From contig NMRA01000447.1 in the NCBI GenBank assembly GCA_002633005.1, forward strand, positions 37,791 through 79,200: a stretch of 41,410 nucleotides of DNA. Direction: 5' to 3'. The notes beneath the pieces are model-generated. The model made no database searches. It saw nothing but the letters and a program-made list of their open reading frames with translations, and was not told where the DNA came from. The stretch is from Phoronis australis (Eukaryota; Phoronida; Phoronidae). The position numbers and the translations under genes were made by a program. Each line of letters starts with the position of its first letter. Position 1 is the first letter of the stretch. Below are positions 23,299-32,965 of this stretch, piece by piece.

Positions 23299-23362
23299 CA
23301 TGAAGTAATATCCCACTCGACATTATTACACGGAATAATGTCGAGTGGGATATTACTTCATG
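23299..23362. repeat. perfect 29 bp hairpin with 6-base loop
   Basis: The arm 'catgaagtaatatcccactc' continuing to 'gacattatt' (23299-23327) is the exact complement of 23334-23362, with the loop ACACGG. Just outside, GCGTAC and GTACGC extend the symmetry across a short gap. This may be a palindromic MITE remnant. Confidence 0.93.
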
Positions 23363-24193
23363 GAAGCCAGTCAAGGTACGCTTAGTATTTATCCCATACG
23401 CTTCGAATTCCCAAGTTTCTTTCATTTTTCCGCAGATTTTTTAAATTCTTCACTCGGACTGTTGACGTAGCGGATCACATCCTATATGTATGTACATTTG
23501 TACTTGCGCGTTAGGCTGCAAGTTTTCTCTAGTAAAAGAAACAGTTTTAAATGTGGCGATTTATTACTTGAAAAGAAATATAACAAAGATGTAAACAAGG
23601 GTAAACTTTCATTGAACTTGTTACATGTCCTGAAAATAGTTAAATATTTGATATTGTATTTACCAAGGAATCGGCGCCAGACGATAAAATATTTAACTGA
23701 GACAGAACTGTCATATAATTAACAGTACGGGCTAGGGCTGGACCTTTTTCACGAATCCCCCGTGGCTACACTGTATGGGCAGGCAAAAGAACATCGATTA
23801 ACCATCAGCCACTTACGAAAACGCTACTACAGAGTTTATTGGAGTTGCCCAAGCCTAAAGTTTTCTTTTGCCTATGGAAGACTACGCACTCAAATGCTGC
23901 CTGCGGTTTAAGGTGGTAACTGGAATGGAAAGTCATTATAGCAGGGAATGTCATGAGATAGCTTTTTAGAGAACAATGCGTGAATCATTTTCCTTTTTAG
24001 CGAGCTAATAGGGCAACATACAGCCTTAAAGCAGAATGCCACCCGATTTACTTAGTGTTTTTTACCGTCTCAATCGGTCTCTATCCACATCGCCTCTTAT
24101 ACAGTCGACCTCACTTTGCCAAGCGATGTCGCGTTAACCTGTGAGGAAGGTCAGAAACGACGCAGTGACGTCAGTGGTTCATCTGCGTAGTGA
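23363..24193. other. no recognised gene
   Basis: Noncoding stretch. The plus frame 23486-23722 is AT-rich and lacks any motif. Confidence 0.4.
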
Positions 24194-24480
24194 ATGCCGG
24201 TATATTGCGGTGCATTGTTCCCGCTTGTCCGAATTATGAAGCTGCGAAGAAAGCTGATATATCGTTTTTTCGACTTCCTCGAGAGCCTGAGATGCTTAGG
24301 AAGTAGCTCGCGGTAGTGAAGAATGAAAAGTACGCTGTTAATAGCAAATATGAGGCCGTGTAACATCTCCGTGTCTGTGGCCGGCATTTCGTCGACAATG
24401 ATTTCTCTGACGAATTCCGGCTTACCAAAGAACTATCCATACGTTCCATTGCCTGTGCATGTTCACGGTGCCACTCTAGT
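24194..24480 (+). pseudogene. THAP-domain protein, decayed (relic 2)
   Basis: From 24211 one frame reads CIVPACPNYEAAKKADISFF, then RLPREPEMLRK, a TAG stop (where THAP domains have the conserved Trp, so TGG to TAG), LAVVKNEKYAVNSKYEAV, a TAA stop, then HLRVCGRHFVDNDFSDEF. This has the THAP plan: C-x4-C, the SFFRLP box, the Trp site, and the C-x2-H pair (CGRHF). An ATG at 24194 precedes it, but 17 bases away and so one base out of frame. Two stops plus the frame problem make it non-functional. No C-terminal protein follows. THAP domains bind DNA and occur in P-element-like transposases and host factors; which of these cannot be told here. Confidence 0.78.
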
Positions 24481-26014
24481 ATTTCTTGATCAGTGTACTG
24501 AGTCCGGTTCGAACTGATAGCCTGTGAAACCTAAAGATCCGACCCGTGAAGTCTTCGTCGGATGAGCTCTAGATTAAGTCTGAATTGGCGCCGAGCGCGT
24601 TGCCAGGTAGACGTTTTTATTCTGTGTTCTGCTTCAAAATGAATTATTCTCACCCTAACCAAACCATTTATAAAACTGAAACAAAGCCGGTCTCATTAGA
24701 TACAACTTGTAATGCCTTTGGAGTGTTCGTGAGTGCAAATGTTTTGAGAAGCCAGCAATGAATAAACCACTGCGTTACCGGCTTTAGATGTAATAAATGC
24801 AATTGACTGGGCACCTAGGCCATGTAAGCGCATGCTAATTCAGTGTTTCCTGACAGAAAGCTGTGGTGAATCAATAACTCGATTTTATATGCTATGGTCA
24901 CATGTTAGGGGAATCTTTATTTAGATACACAAATGCATTATTCAAATCATTGTTACTTTACAACCTTTGCCCTGACGTTTCTGCGGAAGGGGAACCTGAC
25001 TTTGCGGCCTCCGCCACTTAAGTAGATTTTCAGTTTCGTGGCTAATTCACCTAAATAATTACGTGCACATTATTTATTTGGCTCACTATTATATTTTTTC
25101 GTGACTTTAGGTTTAGTTTCCAACTTAAACTGATTTATGCTCGTGATGTCCAGTCCCAGCGGCCGCGACGGACCTGATCGGGTTCCGAGCCACTGCCGGG
25201 GAGTAACAAGCGTTTTGTGAGTTTAGAACTGAAAAATCGCAAGTCTAAAAGTACAACACACAGCTATGTTCCCCCGTCTGTATTTCACGGAAGAAAGATT
25301 TGAGTTTATCACCAAACAGACCCGATCTCCCACTATCGACTATGGTAAATTAGCCTACCGAACTCTGTAGGCTACGGTACGTCCAAATACCTTTAAATCC
25401 GTAACAGTGAAATAAAACAACACGCTTGTTCGAGAACTCTATGTATTTGTAAGGGCTTTTACATCGAATTTTGATGATTTATTGGTGTAAAACGATGAAT
25501 TCAAGCGATAAGTTGACACCAGTAAGCGTGTTGTGAACGGCTAAACAGACTGCGTTGTAACCAATTACGTCCTTGGTTAATTTCAACTCCTCTGTCTGCC
25601 GTTAGGTGTCGGTAAAACAACTGAACTTGCGGTTAGCAAGTGGAACTTCTCGATCTAAATTGATACAAAATAGGTTGTTTTTTGGGTGGTATTCTCCTTT
25701 TCGTAAGATAAAGCTACTGACGTTTTGTTTATTCTAACACCGACCTGTCATTATTTTCACACCTACTTGTATGTACATGTATTGTCTCGTGCCGTGGCGA
25801 TCAAAATGCGCGACATATTTTTTAATCATTTGAGCGTTTTACGGATTTGACTGTAATTAAAGTATAAATAGTAGTAAACGCAGATTTCTGCAACATTTAA
25901 AATCCATATTTATCCCTGAAACTGTAAGGCACTGTCATACACAAGAATTAGATATCTTGCTTAAGTCAATCAACCAAAAACGTCACGTTAAAATGCGCAG
26001 ATTCTGGTTTTTGG
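24481..26014. other. no recognised gene; local GC-rich patch at 25150-25205
   Basis: Noncoding. The patch with 'agcggccgcgacggacctga' is much more GC-rich than its surroundings and contains GGGTTCCGAGCC, a poor B-box match with no A box. It may be a short retroelement piece. Confidence 0.35.
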
Positions 26015-26104
26015 GGGAACCATGCCTCCAAAGCCCCCATGGGATATTGTGTATCCCATGCTTTGTTTTAGGAAATAGACTTTTGAATTGAATTGAATTG
26101 AATC
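26015..26104 (+). mobile_element. probable non-LTR retrotransposon 3' tail with (GAATT)n
   Basis: A small stem (cccatgggatattgtgtatc followed by ccatg) is followed by 'ctttgttttaggaaatagac' and then TTGAATTGAATTGAATTGAA. Short tandem repeats of TTGAA type, preceded by a hairpin, are how CR1/L2-like retrotransposons often end (family knowledge). No reverse transcriptase frame is visible, so it is a 5'-truncated copy at most. Confidence 0.5.
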
Positions 26105-26329
26105 ACAAACATATCTTGAAAAAAATTCACGCTTCAATATATTTTGATGCTGGTTGAAATTCAAGAAAGTCTATATCCTTTGACCCTCCATCAATAAATT
26201 AAATAGTTCTTGCCAATCTGAAGTTCCAATAGTAGAAAGAAAAACATGTTACGCCTGTGCTCAGTTACCAACAGAGTGACACCAATTTGCAATAAAATCG
26301 GACAATGTTACATCGATAAGGATACTGAA

Positions 26330-26433
26330 CTATTTGTTTTGTCTTTTCAGCGCTCTTACAAAATAAACTACTTCAGGGGTGAGTAGCTGCCGGTCTGCTG
26401 GAAAACTCCTTTGGTCAAAGTTAACTACGAATC
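26330..26433 (+). promoter_or_regulatory. probable 5' UTR with splice acceptor before the DUF229 gene
   Basis: A pyrimidine-rich tract ending 'tttgttttgtcttttcag' at 26350 is a strong 3' splice site 83 bases before the ATG. The gene probably has an untranslated first exon further upstream and an intronless coding region. No TATA box is evident close by. Confidence 0.5.
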
Positions 26434-28383
26434 ATGGTTTTCCGTGGTAGGATGATGCGAACCGTGACTGTTGCAATTTCACTCGTTATCGTATTAGTCA
26501 TTTTATTGCAAAATGCATCCCGCCTTTATATTCGTCAGCACGAACATCCAAGAGAAAATGAGCACAGACCGACTGAACCTCTTGCCTCAGCGGCCAGAGC
26601 TTACAAAGGAAACGAAAGCCAAGTGGCTTGTCTTTATCCAAATTTGGACCCTTGGGACAAGGCATTGACGAATCTTCTGAAGGACTCCCCGCCATTAAAG
26701 TGTGCAGCATCAGATAAAAACTGGGTTGAACTTGTTGATGGAAAAATTGTTATCATGCCTTTTACAAAAAAATTCGGGACTGTATCGTGCCGAGTTACTC
26801 CGTTTACGAGGTTTTCAGATTACGACACACGCGAACAAAAGGAAATTCCAATGGCTAACAACACCGTGTTGCCATCCGATTTCTTTCGAGTAAGGTGCTC
26901 GGCAGGAAATGGGTCGCATATCTACAATAACATCCACGCTGGTGTGCGCATAGAAAAAAGTTTCCTCAAGTGTAGACTTTTAACTAAGGATGGTTTGGGA
27001 TTGAATGTTCTTATGATAGGACTGGACTCAGTGTCCAGGATGACATTCATGCGAAAATTACCAAAAACAGTCAAATACCTCACGAATGTTTTGGGCACTG
27101 TTATACTGAAGGGGTACAACATAGTTGGTGATGGTACACCCCAAGCATTGATTCCAGTTTTGACTGGACGAACTGAGCTGGAGTTACCGCGAGCTTTGAA
27201 ACGACTAAAAAACGGTGTATCGTGTGACGTCTTCCCAATGGTGTGGAAAAACTTTTCAGAAAAGGGCTACGTGACAGCCTTTGGAGAGGACGAGGTTGGC
27301 TACGGAACCTTTACATATCGTATGAACGGCTTCACAAAGCAGCCAACAGACCATTATATGAGAACCTTCTATAATAAACTGAAGAAAAAAGAACATAAAC
27401 CCTACTGCATTGGAGATCGTCCTCGATTTAGAGTTGCTTTGGATAATATCCGTGAATTCATGGAAACTTATAGAAGTTGTCCGAGGTTTGGTTTCATGTT
27501 TCATAACGAGATAAGTCATGGTGGTAGTGAACTACTTCATACAGCTGACGATGATTTAGTTGAAACGCTGAAAAAAATGAGAAATAGCGGATTGCTTGAC
27601 AATACCATGCTTATCGTTATGTCAGATCACGGGGCAAGGTTTAGTAAACTTCGACAAACGGTACAAGGAAAGCAAGAAGAAAGAAATCCTTTCTTTTCGT
27701 TTACGTTTCCCCAATGGTTCGCGACAAAACACCAGAAAGCATTCAGCAATGTCATAAAAAACTCAGAGCGGCTTGTAACTCCATTTGATATATACCCTAC
27801 TCTCATGGACATGCTTGACTTCCGTGGCACAGAAATGGGCGACAAGACAAAACGAGGAATAAGCATTTTTCAAGAAATTCCATTAAGTAGAACGTGCAAA
27901 GATGCTGGAGTGGAGCCGCATTGGTGTAACTGTCTTCAATGGAAAGCAATAAACAATACGGATGACAGAGTTAGAGGAGCATCTTTGAAACTAGTGGAAC
28001 ACATAAATGAACTAACGAAACCAAAAAGGTCGATATGTCTTGAATTGTCTCTAAAGAACATAATCCAAAGCTCTATTTATGAATTGCCTAAGGAAATGTT
28101 AGCCTTTCAAAAGACTGTGGATCTAGACGGTTTTAAACCGGACCTCAGTGGAAAGATGCGCTCAGAGAAGGAAGTGTTTCAAATTGTTATCAGTACAACA
28201 CCGAATAATGGGTTGTATGAAAGTAGTGTTGTACGCAATGTTGCAAGCAATGTCTATACCGTTCGCACGAGTGATATCAGTAGGACAAATTCATATGGCG
28301 AAGACGCTCATTGCGTGGTGAATACGGAAGAGCAGTTGAGAAAATTTTGTCTTTGTCGTGATCGCTTGCGGCAGACGTCATAA
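26434..28383 (+). CDS. DUF229-family type II membrane protein (sulfatase/alkaline-phosphatase fold)
   Basis: Intact single-exon frame of 649 codons, the usual length for DUF229 (PF02995). A short basic N terminus is followed by one signal-anchor helix at about residues 10-26, then a lumenal or extracellular part with Asn-x-Ser/Thr sites. The catalytic-fold landmarks of the alkaline-phosphatase-like superfamily are in order: VLMIGLDSVSR at 192-202 (metal-binding Asp plus candidate nucleophile), VGDGTP at 231-236, FMFHNEISHGG at 354-364, MSDHGARF at 396-403 and EERNPF at 415-420. Several Cys sit in the 490-500 region (CKDAGVEPHWCNC) and at the C terminus (CLCRD). The start is the first Met in frame; a second Met pair at 7-8 still leaves the anchor intact. 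Substrate unknown; the family is often expanded in invertebrates. This is the only clearly intact gene between two decayed receptor copies. Confidence 0.92.
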   Translation: MVFRGRMMRTVTVAISLVIVLVILLQNASRLYIRQHEHPRENEHRPTEPLASAARAYKGNESQVACLYPNLDPWDKALTNLLKDSPPLKCAASDKNWVELVDGKIVIMPFTKKFGTVSCRVTPFTRFSDYDTREQKEIPMANNTVLPSDFFRVRCSAGNGSHIYNNIHAGVRIEKSFLKCRLLTKDGLGLNVLMIGLDSVSRMTFMRKLPKTVKYLTNVLGTVILKGYNIVGDGTPQALIPVLTGRTELELPRALKRLKNGVSCDVFPMVWKNFSEKGYVTAFGEDEVGYGTFTYRMNGFTKQPTDHYMRTFYNKLKKKEHKPYCIGDRPRFRVALDNIREFMETYRSCPRFGFMFHNEISHGGSELLHTADDDLVETLKKMRNSGLLDNTMLIVMSDHGARFSKLRQTVQGKQEERNPFFSFTFPQWFATKHQKAFSNVIKNSERLVTPFDIYPTLMDMLDFRGTEMGDKTKRGISIFQEIPLSRTCKDAGVEPHWCNCLQWKAINNTDDRVRGASLKLVEHINELTKPKRSICLELSLKNIIQSSIYELPKEMLAFQKTVDLDGFKPDLSGKMRSEKEVFQIVISTTPNNGLYESSVVRNVASNVYTVRTSDISRTNSYGEDAHCVVNTEEQLRKFCLCRDRLRQTS

Positions 28384-28479
28384 CGTTTTGTGAAACGAAG
28401 CGTTTAACTGAAACCACGGCTGCTCTTTATGAAGCACCAAATGATTCTGAAACGACTGCTTTTACTGCGCCCTGAAATG

Positions 28480-28960
28480 GGCTTGTTCAACATGCGCATT
28501 TGCTTAATCAAAGCGCTGAATTAGTTATTGAGCGCGTTGAATTGGGTCGTATGAACGAGCATCTTTCTGCTCTTATTCAAAGCGAATTTTGTTTAATCAA
28601 CGCGAAGTTTTCCTTAATCAACACCTAGTGTTGCTTAATCAACGCTCTGAATTAGTTATTCGTTATCCAATCAAATTTAAAGTTTACATTCAGTACAAAA
28701 TTAACGGCACTCTAATTTACGTGCTCAACCGCATGTAGATAGTCTTCCGCAATTTGAGATTTAAGAGTACGGGTGTGAGTGGATTATACGAACAAATTGA
28801 ACGTGCGTTGAATAAGCAATACATGTAGTATGCGTTGAATAAAAACCGAAATCGTTTAAGAACGAATCCAGCGCGTTGAATATACAATTCATCGCGTTGA
28901 TTAAGCAATATAAGTTGCCGATTGAACCAAATGTGCGCGCTGAATAAATACATTTCAACA
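28480..28960. repeat. inverted arrays of a 13 bp motif GCTTAATCAACGC at 21 bp spacings
   Basis: On the plus strand the motif core TCAA falls at 28487, 28508, 28577, 28597, 28618 and 28639, so four of five neighbouring gaps are 20-21 bases. Its reverse complement (GCGTTGAATAAGC) appears at 28513 and 28534 (21 apart), then at 28805, 28832, 28873, 28894 (21 apart) and 28937. A larger block (motif plus 'tgaattagttatt') is repeated at 28502 and 28633. The left half is mainly one orientation and the right half the other. It begins about 100 bases after the DUF229 stop and could lie in its 3' UTR; AATAAA strings occur within it. Confidence 0.7.
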
Positions 28961-29849
28961 CGCCGAAATGTGCTCGCTTAAGAATCCTTTGACGCTTCAC
29001 TGTTCCTGCCTTGGCACATTTGACGGTAATTAGGTAATGGTGTGTGGGTGTACGGGTGTGCAAAACCTAATATCACTTGGCAAACGACAAGTATGATTTC
29101 ATTTTATCCGAAGAATTACTTGATAAGTCGTGAAAGTCAGGTAAAGATTATGTACAGTATAATAGGGTCTGCGTATTTCGTCAAACATCTATAATTCTAT
29201 ATATTTTAACTCAGTATAAACGTAGAAAGCCTTAAAATTTTAATAATAACGAATATTCTAACACTGGGTCACTTGACCATACCTTTTTTCAATAAAATTC
29301 AGCAAAAAGATACAGTCATAGCAAAAATAAAACAGTAAAAGTAGCATGTACCACATTTCGCTCGATATACACTGTACATGTACGATTCGTTTCATTGNTA
29401 AATTGTAGGCTTGCCATTCTTTGGTTTCACGGAACGTTAATACTAATGAGGCGGCCCCATAACGATTTGAGATGACTTTCTATTTTTTCACTTAATTAAT
29501 AGAAATGACAGCGTGTGAATTTCGAAGATATCATCGATTTATTTTAAACAACGCAAATTACTCTAGTCACTTTTAGTGTCAAGCCGAGGCGCATATTTTA
29601 ATATGTTTGACATCGGTAGGTGCACTTGCTGGATTATTTGTGTACATGGTAACATAACTTCTCCGTGCCCTGTATAGCAGATTCTCTTTGAGAACATACG
29701 GCATTAGTATTATACGGCGTTTTATGCATGAACAGAATTTTGGTCCACCCTCAAAGCGGTCACCTGGCGCCCCAAAAGTGTTTTGAAACTACCAAAAAGC
29801 TCCTTTGCACAACTGTATGTAATCTTCTGTTATGAGTGCAAGGTGCGCA
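28961..29849. other. no recognised gene
   Basis: AT-rich noncoding DNA with an ambiguous base at 29398. Confidence 0.4.
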
Positions 29850-30013
29850 AGGGCGGATCCAGGATTTTGAGCTGGGGGGGCGGGGTAGGGCAGAGTATCA
29901 GCCAGGATTTTGCAGGTCAGACATTTGAACCCCCGAAGTTCCAAATGGAACATGGGAAAATATTAGGGGGAGGGCATGGCTCCCTTGCCCCCCCCCCCCT
30001 TAAATCCGCCACA
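29850..30013 (-). mobile_element. hAT-like MITE, ~164 bp (copy 3)
   Basis: Begins GGGCGGATCCAGGATTTTGA, carries 'gggcagagtatcagccagga', and ends CCCTTAAATCCGCCAC, an inverted version of the start. It is the reverse orientation of 9706-9868. It abuts the left edge of GPCR duplication copy 2, as the fragment at 1745 does for copy 1. The element may have been inside the duplicated block, although the interior of copy 1 has diverged or been replaced. Confidence 0.7.
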
Positions 30014-30275
30014 AGTGTCTGCACTAGCTTTTCCTTTTGTTTGCGTGCACTTGATTTTGATGGGAAGCCTACGCGTAACTACGTTTTGTGTACGCATATA
30101 GTTTTTAAGACTAAGTGAGCAAAGGATATCACCGAGAGCAAAACTAGTAGCATTGCTTACATTACTGTATGTAGGCTACATGAAAATAAGCTGGTCTCTT
30201 GTTGAAAAAACAATACATTGATGACCTTGTGGTCAAATAGTTTATTTCAGCCGTGACGTAGCTCACTTCCCCTGC

Positions 30276-31104
30276 ATGGCGCAAACGAACGAAACTGGCC
30301 AAGGACAGGCAGACTTTGGGAAAATGTGGATATACTTCTTCCCGTTTCAGTTGATCATTACGATATCGGCTGTTATAGGCAACATCTGCGTGATAACATT
30401 TACTACCCAAACTCTGCGCGGAAGATTCAAGTCCGGAATCCGATGGTGCATGAGTGCGTCCGTTCTCACGTTGGCCTGTATAATTTGGAGAGATACATGG
30501 AGTTGTGCTGCAAACCACCAAAGAAACTTAACTTGAAATGGTCCATAATAGGCATATGGGTTACTTCCGTGTTTTCTTTCATCGTTCCCATAATTCGATG
30601 GAAGGATCGCGAAGTCAATCCATACGTGGTACTTTGCACTGTGAATTACCCACCAGAGTTGATCTGGATGCAGATTACTGACAATATACTACATGTATGT
30701 GGTCTATATTAGTAGCTGCTCTCACCGTCATTTGTTTTTGCTACGTTGCGATTTTCAAAACTGTCCGACGAACAATTTGTCTCAGCACAAAGTTTGGATT
30801 CAGGTCAAAAGTTAAAGCTTGTCAGTTCCAGAGAAAAGTGAACTTCATGTTAGCATCGTGTGTCATTGCGTTCGCTGTTTGTTGGACGCCGATAATAACG
30901 TACATGTGCGTGATGTCCAGTCCACAGATACGAATACCAGACGTTCCGAGAGCAATCAGTCTACTCGTAACCTGGATGACATTTCTCAACGGTGCTGCCA
31001 ATCCCAATTATCTACTGCCTTTTTGCAAGCAATTCCGACAAGGATTCCTTTCAATAATGACATGTGCAAAATGTAGAACTGAGAAAGTCTACGAAAAAAC
31101 CTAG
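30276..31104 (+). pseudogene. class A GPCR paralogue, multiply disrupted
   Basis: Copy of the receptor at 2308. Same start (MAQTNETGQGQ) and TM1, but a deletion at 30434/30435 removes loop 1, all of TM2, the first outer loop and the start of TM3. The frame is lost again near 30481 (a base missing before the ERY site). There are six extra bases near 30691 and a missing base at 30710 that gives a TAG stop in TM5. An extra C at about 31004 destroys the NPxxY motif of TM7. CWTP of TM6 remains. It cannot make a seven-helix receptor. In copy 1 the removed block is 167 bases. If copy 1 lost one base there, the ancestral block was 168 bases, so this deletion was originally a clean 56-codon loss. Confidence 0.92.
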
Positions 31105-31559
31105 TTCAGTCTACAACAGTGACGCCATGTGGAGGATTCGGTGGATTATCTACAATTGACGTGACGTAATCTAGCCAAAGAACAGCCCACCTTAGACTAC
31201 CAGTGTTTAAAAGGCAGAGACCACTAGCATGAAACAGCCTCAAACGGGGATTCAATCATGTTCCCTAAATTTTTAGGGCATTTGTGCAAAAACTCATTGT
31301 CTTCTAATGTGCTATCTTCATTTTTTTAGCTTTGACACGTATCCAGAATAAATTCAATGTTGAATTCTACAGAAATTAAATAATGTCACAGTCATGCTAC
31401 GCCCCTAATTTAAAGACCAATCCCGTTTACTTTCGATGAAATAAGCGTAGTTTTCAAATATATTTTTAGAAAGAGGACCTAATTACGAAGATAAACAGAT
31501 GCAAAATTACACTACTAGTGAATAGACAGTCCACCCAGCACTATAAATGCCCAGAAAGT

Positions 31560-31823
31560 TTAAGGAGCACAGTAGAGCGCTAACAATTCTGCGCAACCAG
31601 TCACGGGGATCTTCAGCAGATAGGGTCGCTTTGTGGATATTTACTAGGAGACAGCTTAATTGAGCACAAAAACTTAGACCGAGACCAATGGTTCTGACTA
31701 AACGTTGTTCTTAACAAGAGCAACGGAGACCGTTCAAAGGAGCCTTTTCTCTATTCTCTGTAAGAACACACACTGTTCTATGACAAATTTAATAATAATC
31801 TTTACAGTGGTTTAGCGAATTAA
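31560..31823. repeat. 260 bp indel bounded by TTAA, absent from copy 1
   Basis: TTAA at 31560-31563 and again at 31820-31823; copy 1 has a single TTAA (3772-3775) at the same place. The pattern mimics a piggyBac-type insertion. However, the bracketed DNA has no terminal inverted repeats, and its right part (ctgtaagaacacacac onward) is the normal leader of an A monomer of the flanking array. Deletion from copy 1 through TTAA microhomology is therefore the better reading. Confidence 0.7.
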
Positions 31824-32965
31824 CTGGACACATGGCAAAAAAAAGCTTCAAAAACAGTAAAAAATGGCAACTAGCCAGTGCAAAATACGTCATATCCTTC
31901 CGAAAACGGAAACGTCACATCGTTTCTTTAATAGAAACCTATTAACCATATTGCATAAAAATCCATTCAGGAACTCCAAAGAAAAACAGGAAAATTGAGA
32001 AAATTGCCACCAGAGAGTACAGCGTTCGTTGTATCCGTCAGAGTCATTGTAGTCTGTTGTCAACTTCATATAAACACTCTTGCTAAACTTAATAAATATC
32101 CTGCGGTGGGTTTAGGAGATGCAGCTATGGGCGCAAAAAACTGCCACTAGGCGGCGCCAGAGTAGTCGAAGTTATGAGAAAATGATTGTCAACCGTTTTC
32201 TTCACATCATCCTTAGAGTAGTTAAGGTTCATAGAGGGGCGGGCACCAAAAACAGACTCGAAAACAGTAAAAATGGCCACTAGGTTGCACAAAATACCTT
32301 GAATCCATCCGAAAATGGGAGGATAGCATCAGGTCACTAGTACATGCCTGTGCGCCAAACTTGAAAATCCACTGACCACCTTTGAAGATAGTGATAAACG
32401 TAAAAAATAAAATTGCCACTAGGGGGCACAACAGTTGTCGGATGCATCCAAACTTCAAAGTCAGCTTCATAGGAACACATCTGCCAAATCTCTTCAAGAT
32501 CCTGCAAGGGCTTTACGAGATACAGCTATGGGCGCAAAACAAAAAAAAATTGCCACTAGGAGGCGCCACAATAGTCAGTCGTCGGACAACCAACGTCAAC
32601 CCTCCTAAGAACATATATGTCAATTTTCACAATCATCCTTAGAGTGGTTCAGTTGATAGAGGGGCGGACACCAAAAACAGATTCGATAACACTAAAATGG
32701 CCACTAGGTGGTGCAAAATACCTTGAACAAGAGAATAGTGTCATCTCACTAATAAATGCCTATGTACCAAATTTCATGAAAATCCATTAGTGACTTTTGA
32801 AGATACAGAGGTAAACGTAAAAAACTATAATTCCCACAAGAGGGCACACCGGTAGTTGGATCCGGCTGAAATTCGTTGTGCAGTCGGTAGCCTCATAGGA
32901 ACACATCTTCCAAATCTCATCAAGATCCTGTAAGGGGTTAGGAGATACAGCAGTGGACATCAGAC
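31760..32965 (+). repeat. 137 bp-class tandem repeat array with 409 bp higher-order unit (locus 3)
   Basis: Cores lie at 31867 (A), 32006 (B), 32143 (C), 32276 (A), 32415 (B), 32552 (C), 32700 (A) and 32833 (B). Successive spacings are 139, 137, 133, 139, 137, 148 and 133. Like monomers recur every 409-424 bases. Best cores: gccactaggcggcgccag (32143), gccactagggggcacaa (32415), gccactaggaggcgccac (32552). Each monomer also carries a conserved 'atcct...ggtttaggagata' block. The last C unit fades at about 32965, where the 392 bp duplication takes over. Confidence 0.85.

Larger units (their letters stand above)
30014..32213 (+). repeat. segmental duplication, copy 2 (pairs with 2046-4152)
   Basis: Direct-orientation paralogue of 2046-4152 with high identity, including noncoding flanks and the start of the tandem-repeat array. 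Differences include a 167-base loss in the receptor, small indels and retention of 260 bases (31560-31819) missing in copy 1. Because noncoding DNA on both sides is shared, this is a DNA-level duplication and not retroposition. Confidence 0.88.

Noticed and set aside
28480-28960. CRISPR-like spaced repeats
   Set aside because: Eukaryotic context, degenerate 13 bp units, both orientations, no constant-length unique spacers of 30 or more bases.
31560-31823. piggyBac-like insertion with TTAA target duplication
   Set aside because: No terminal inverted repeats, and the enclosed DNA is a normal part of the flanking tandem array; a deletion in the other copy explains it better.
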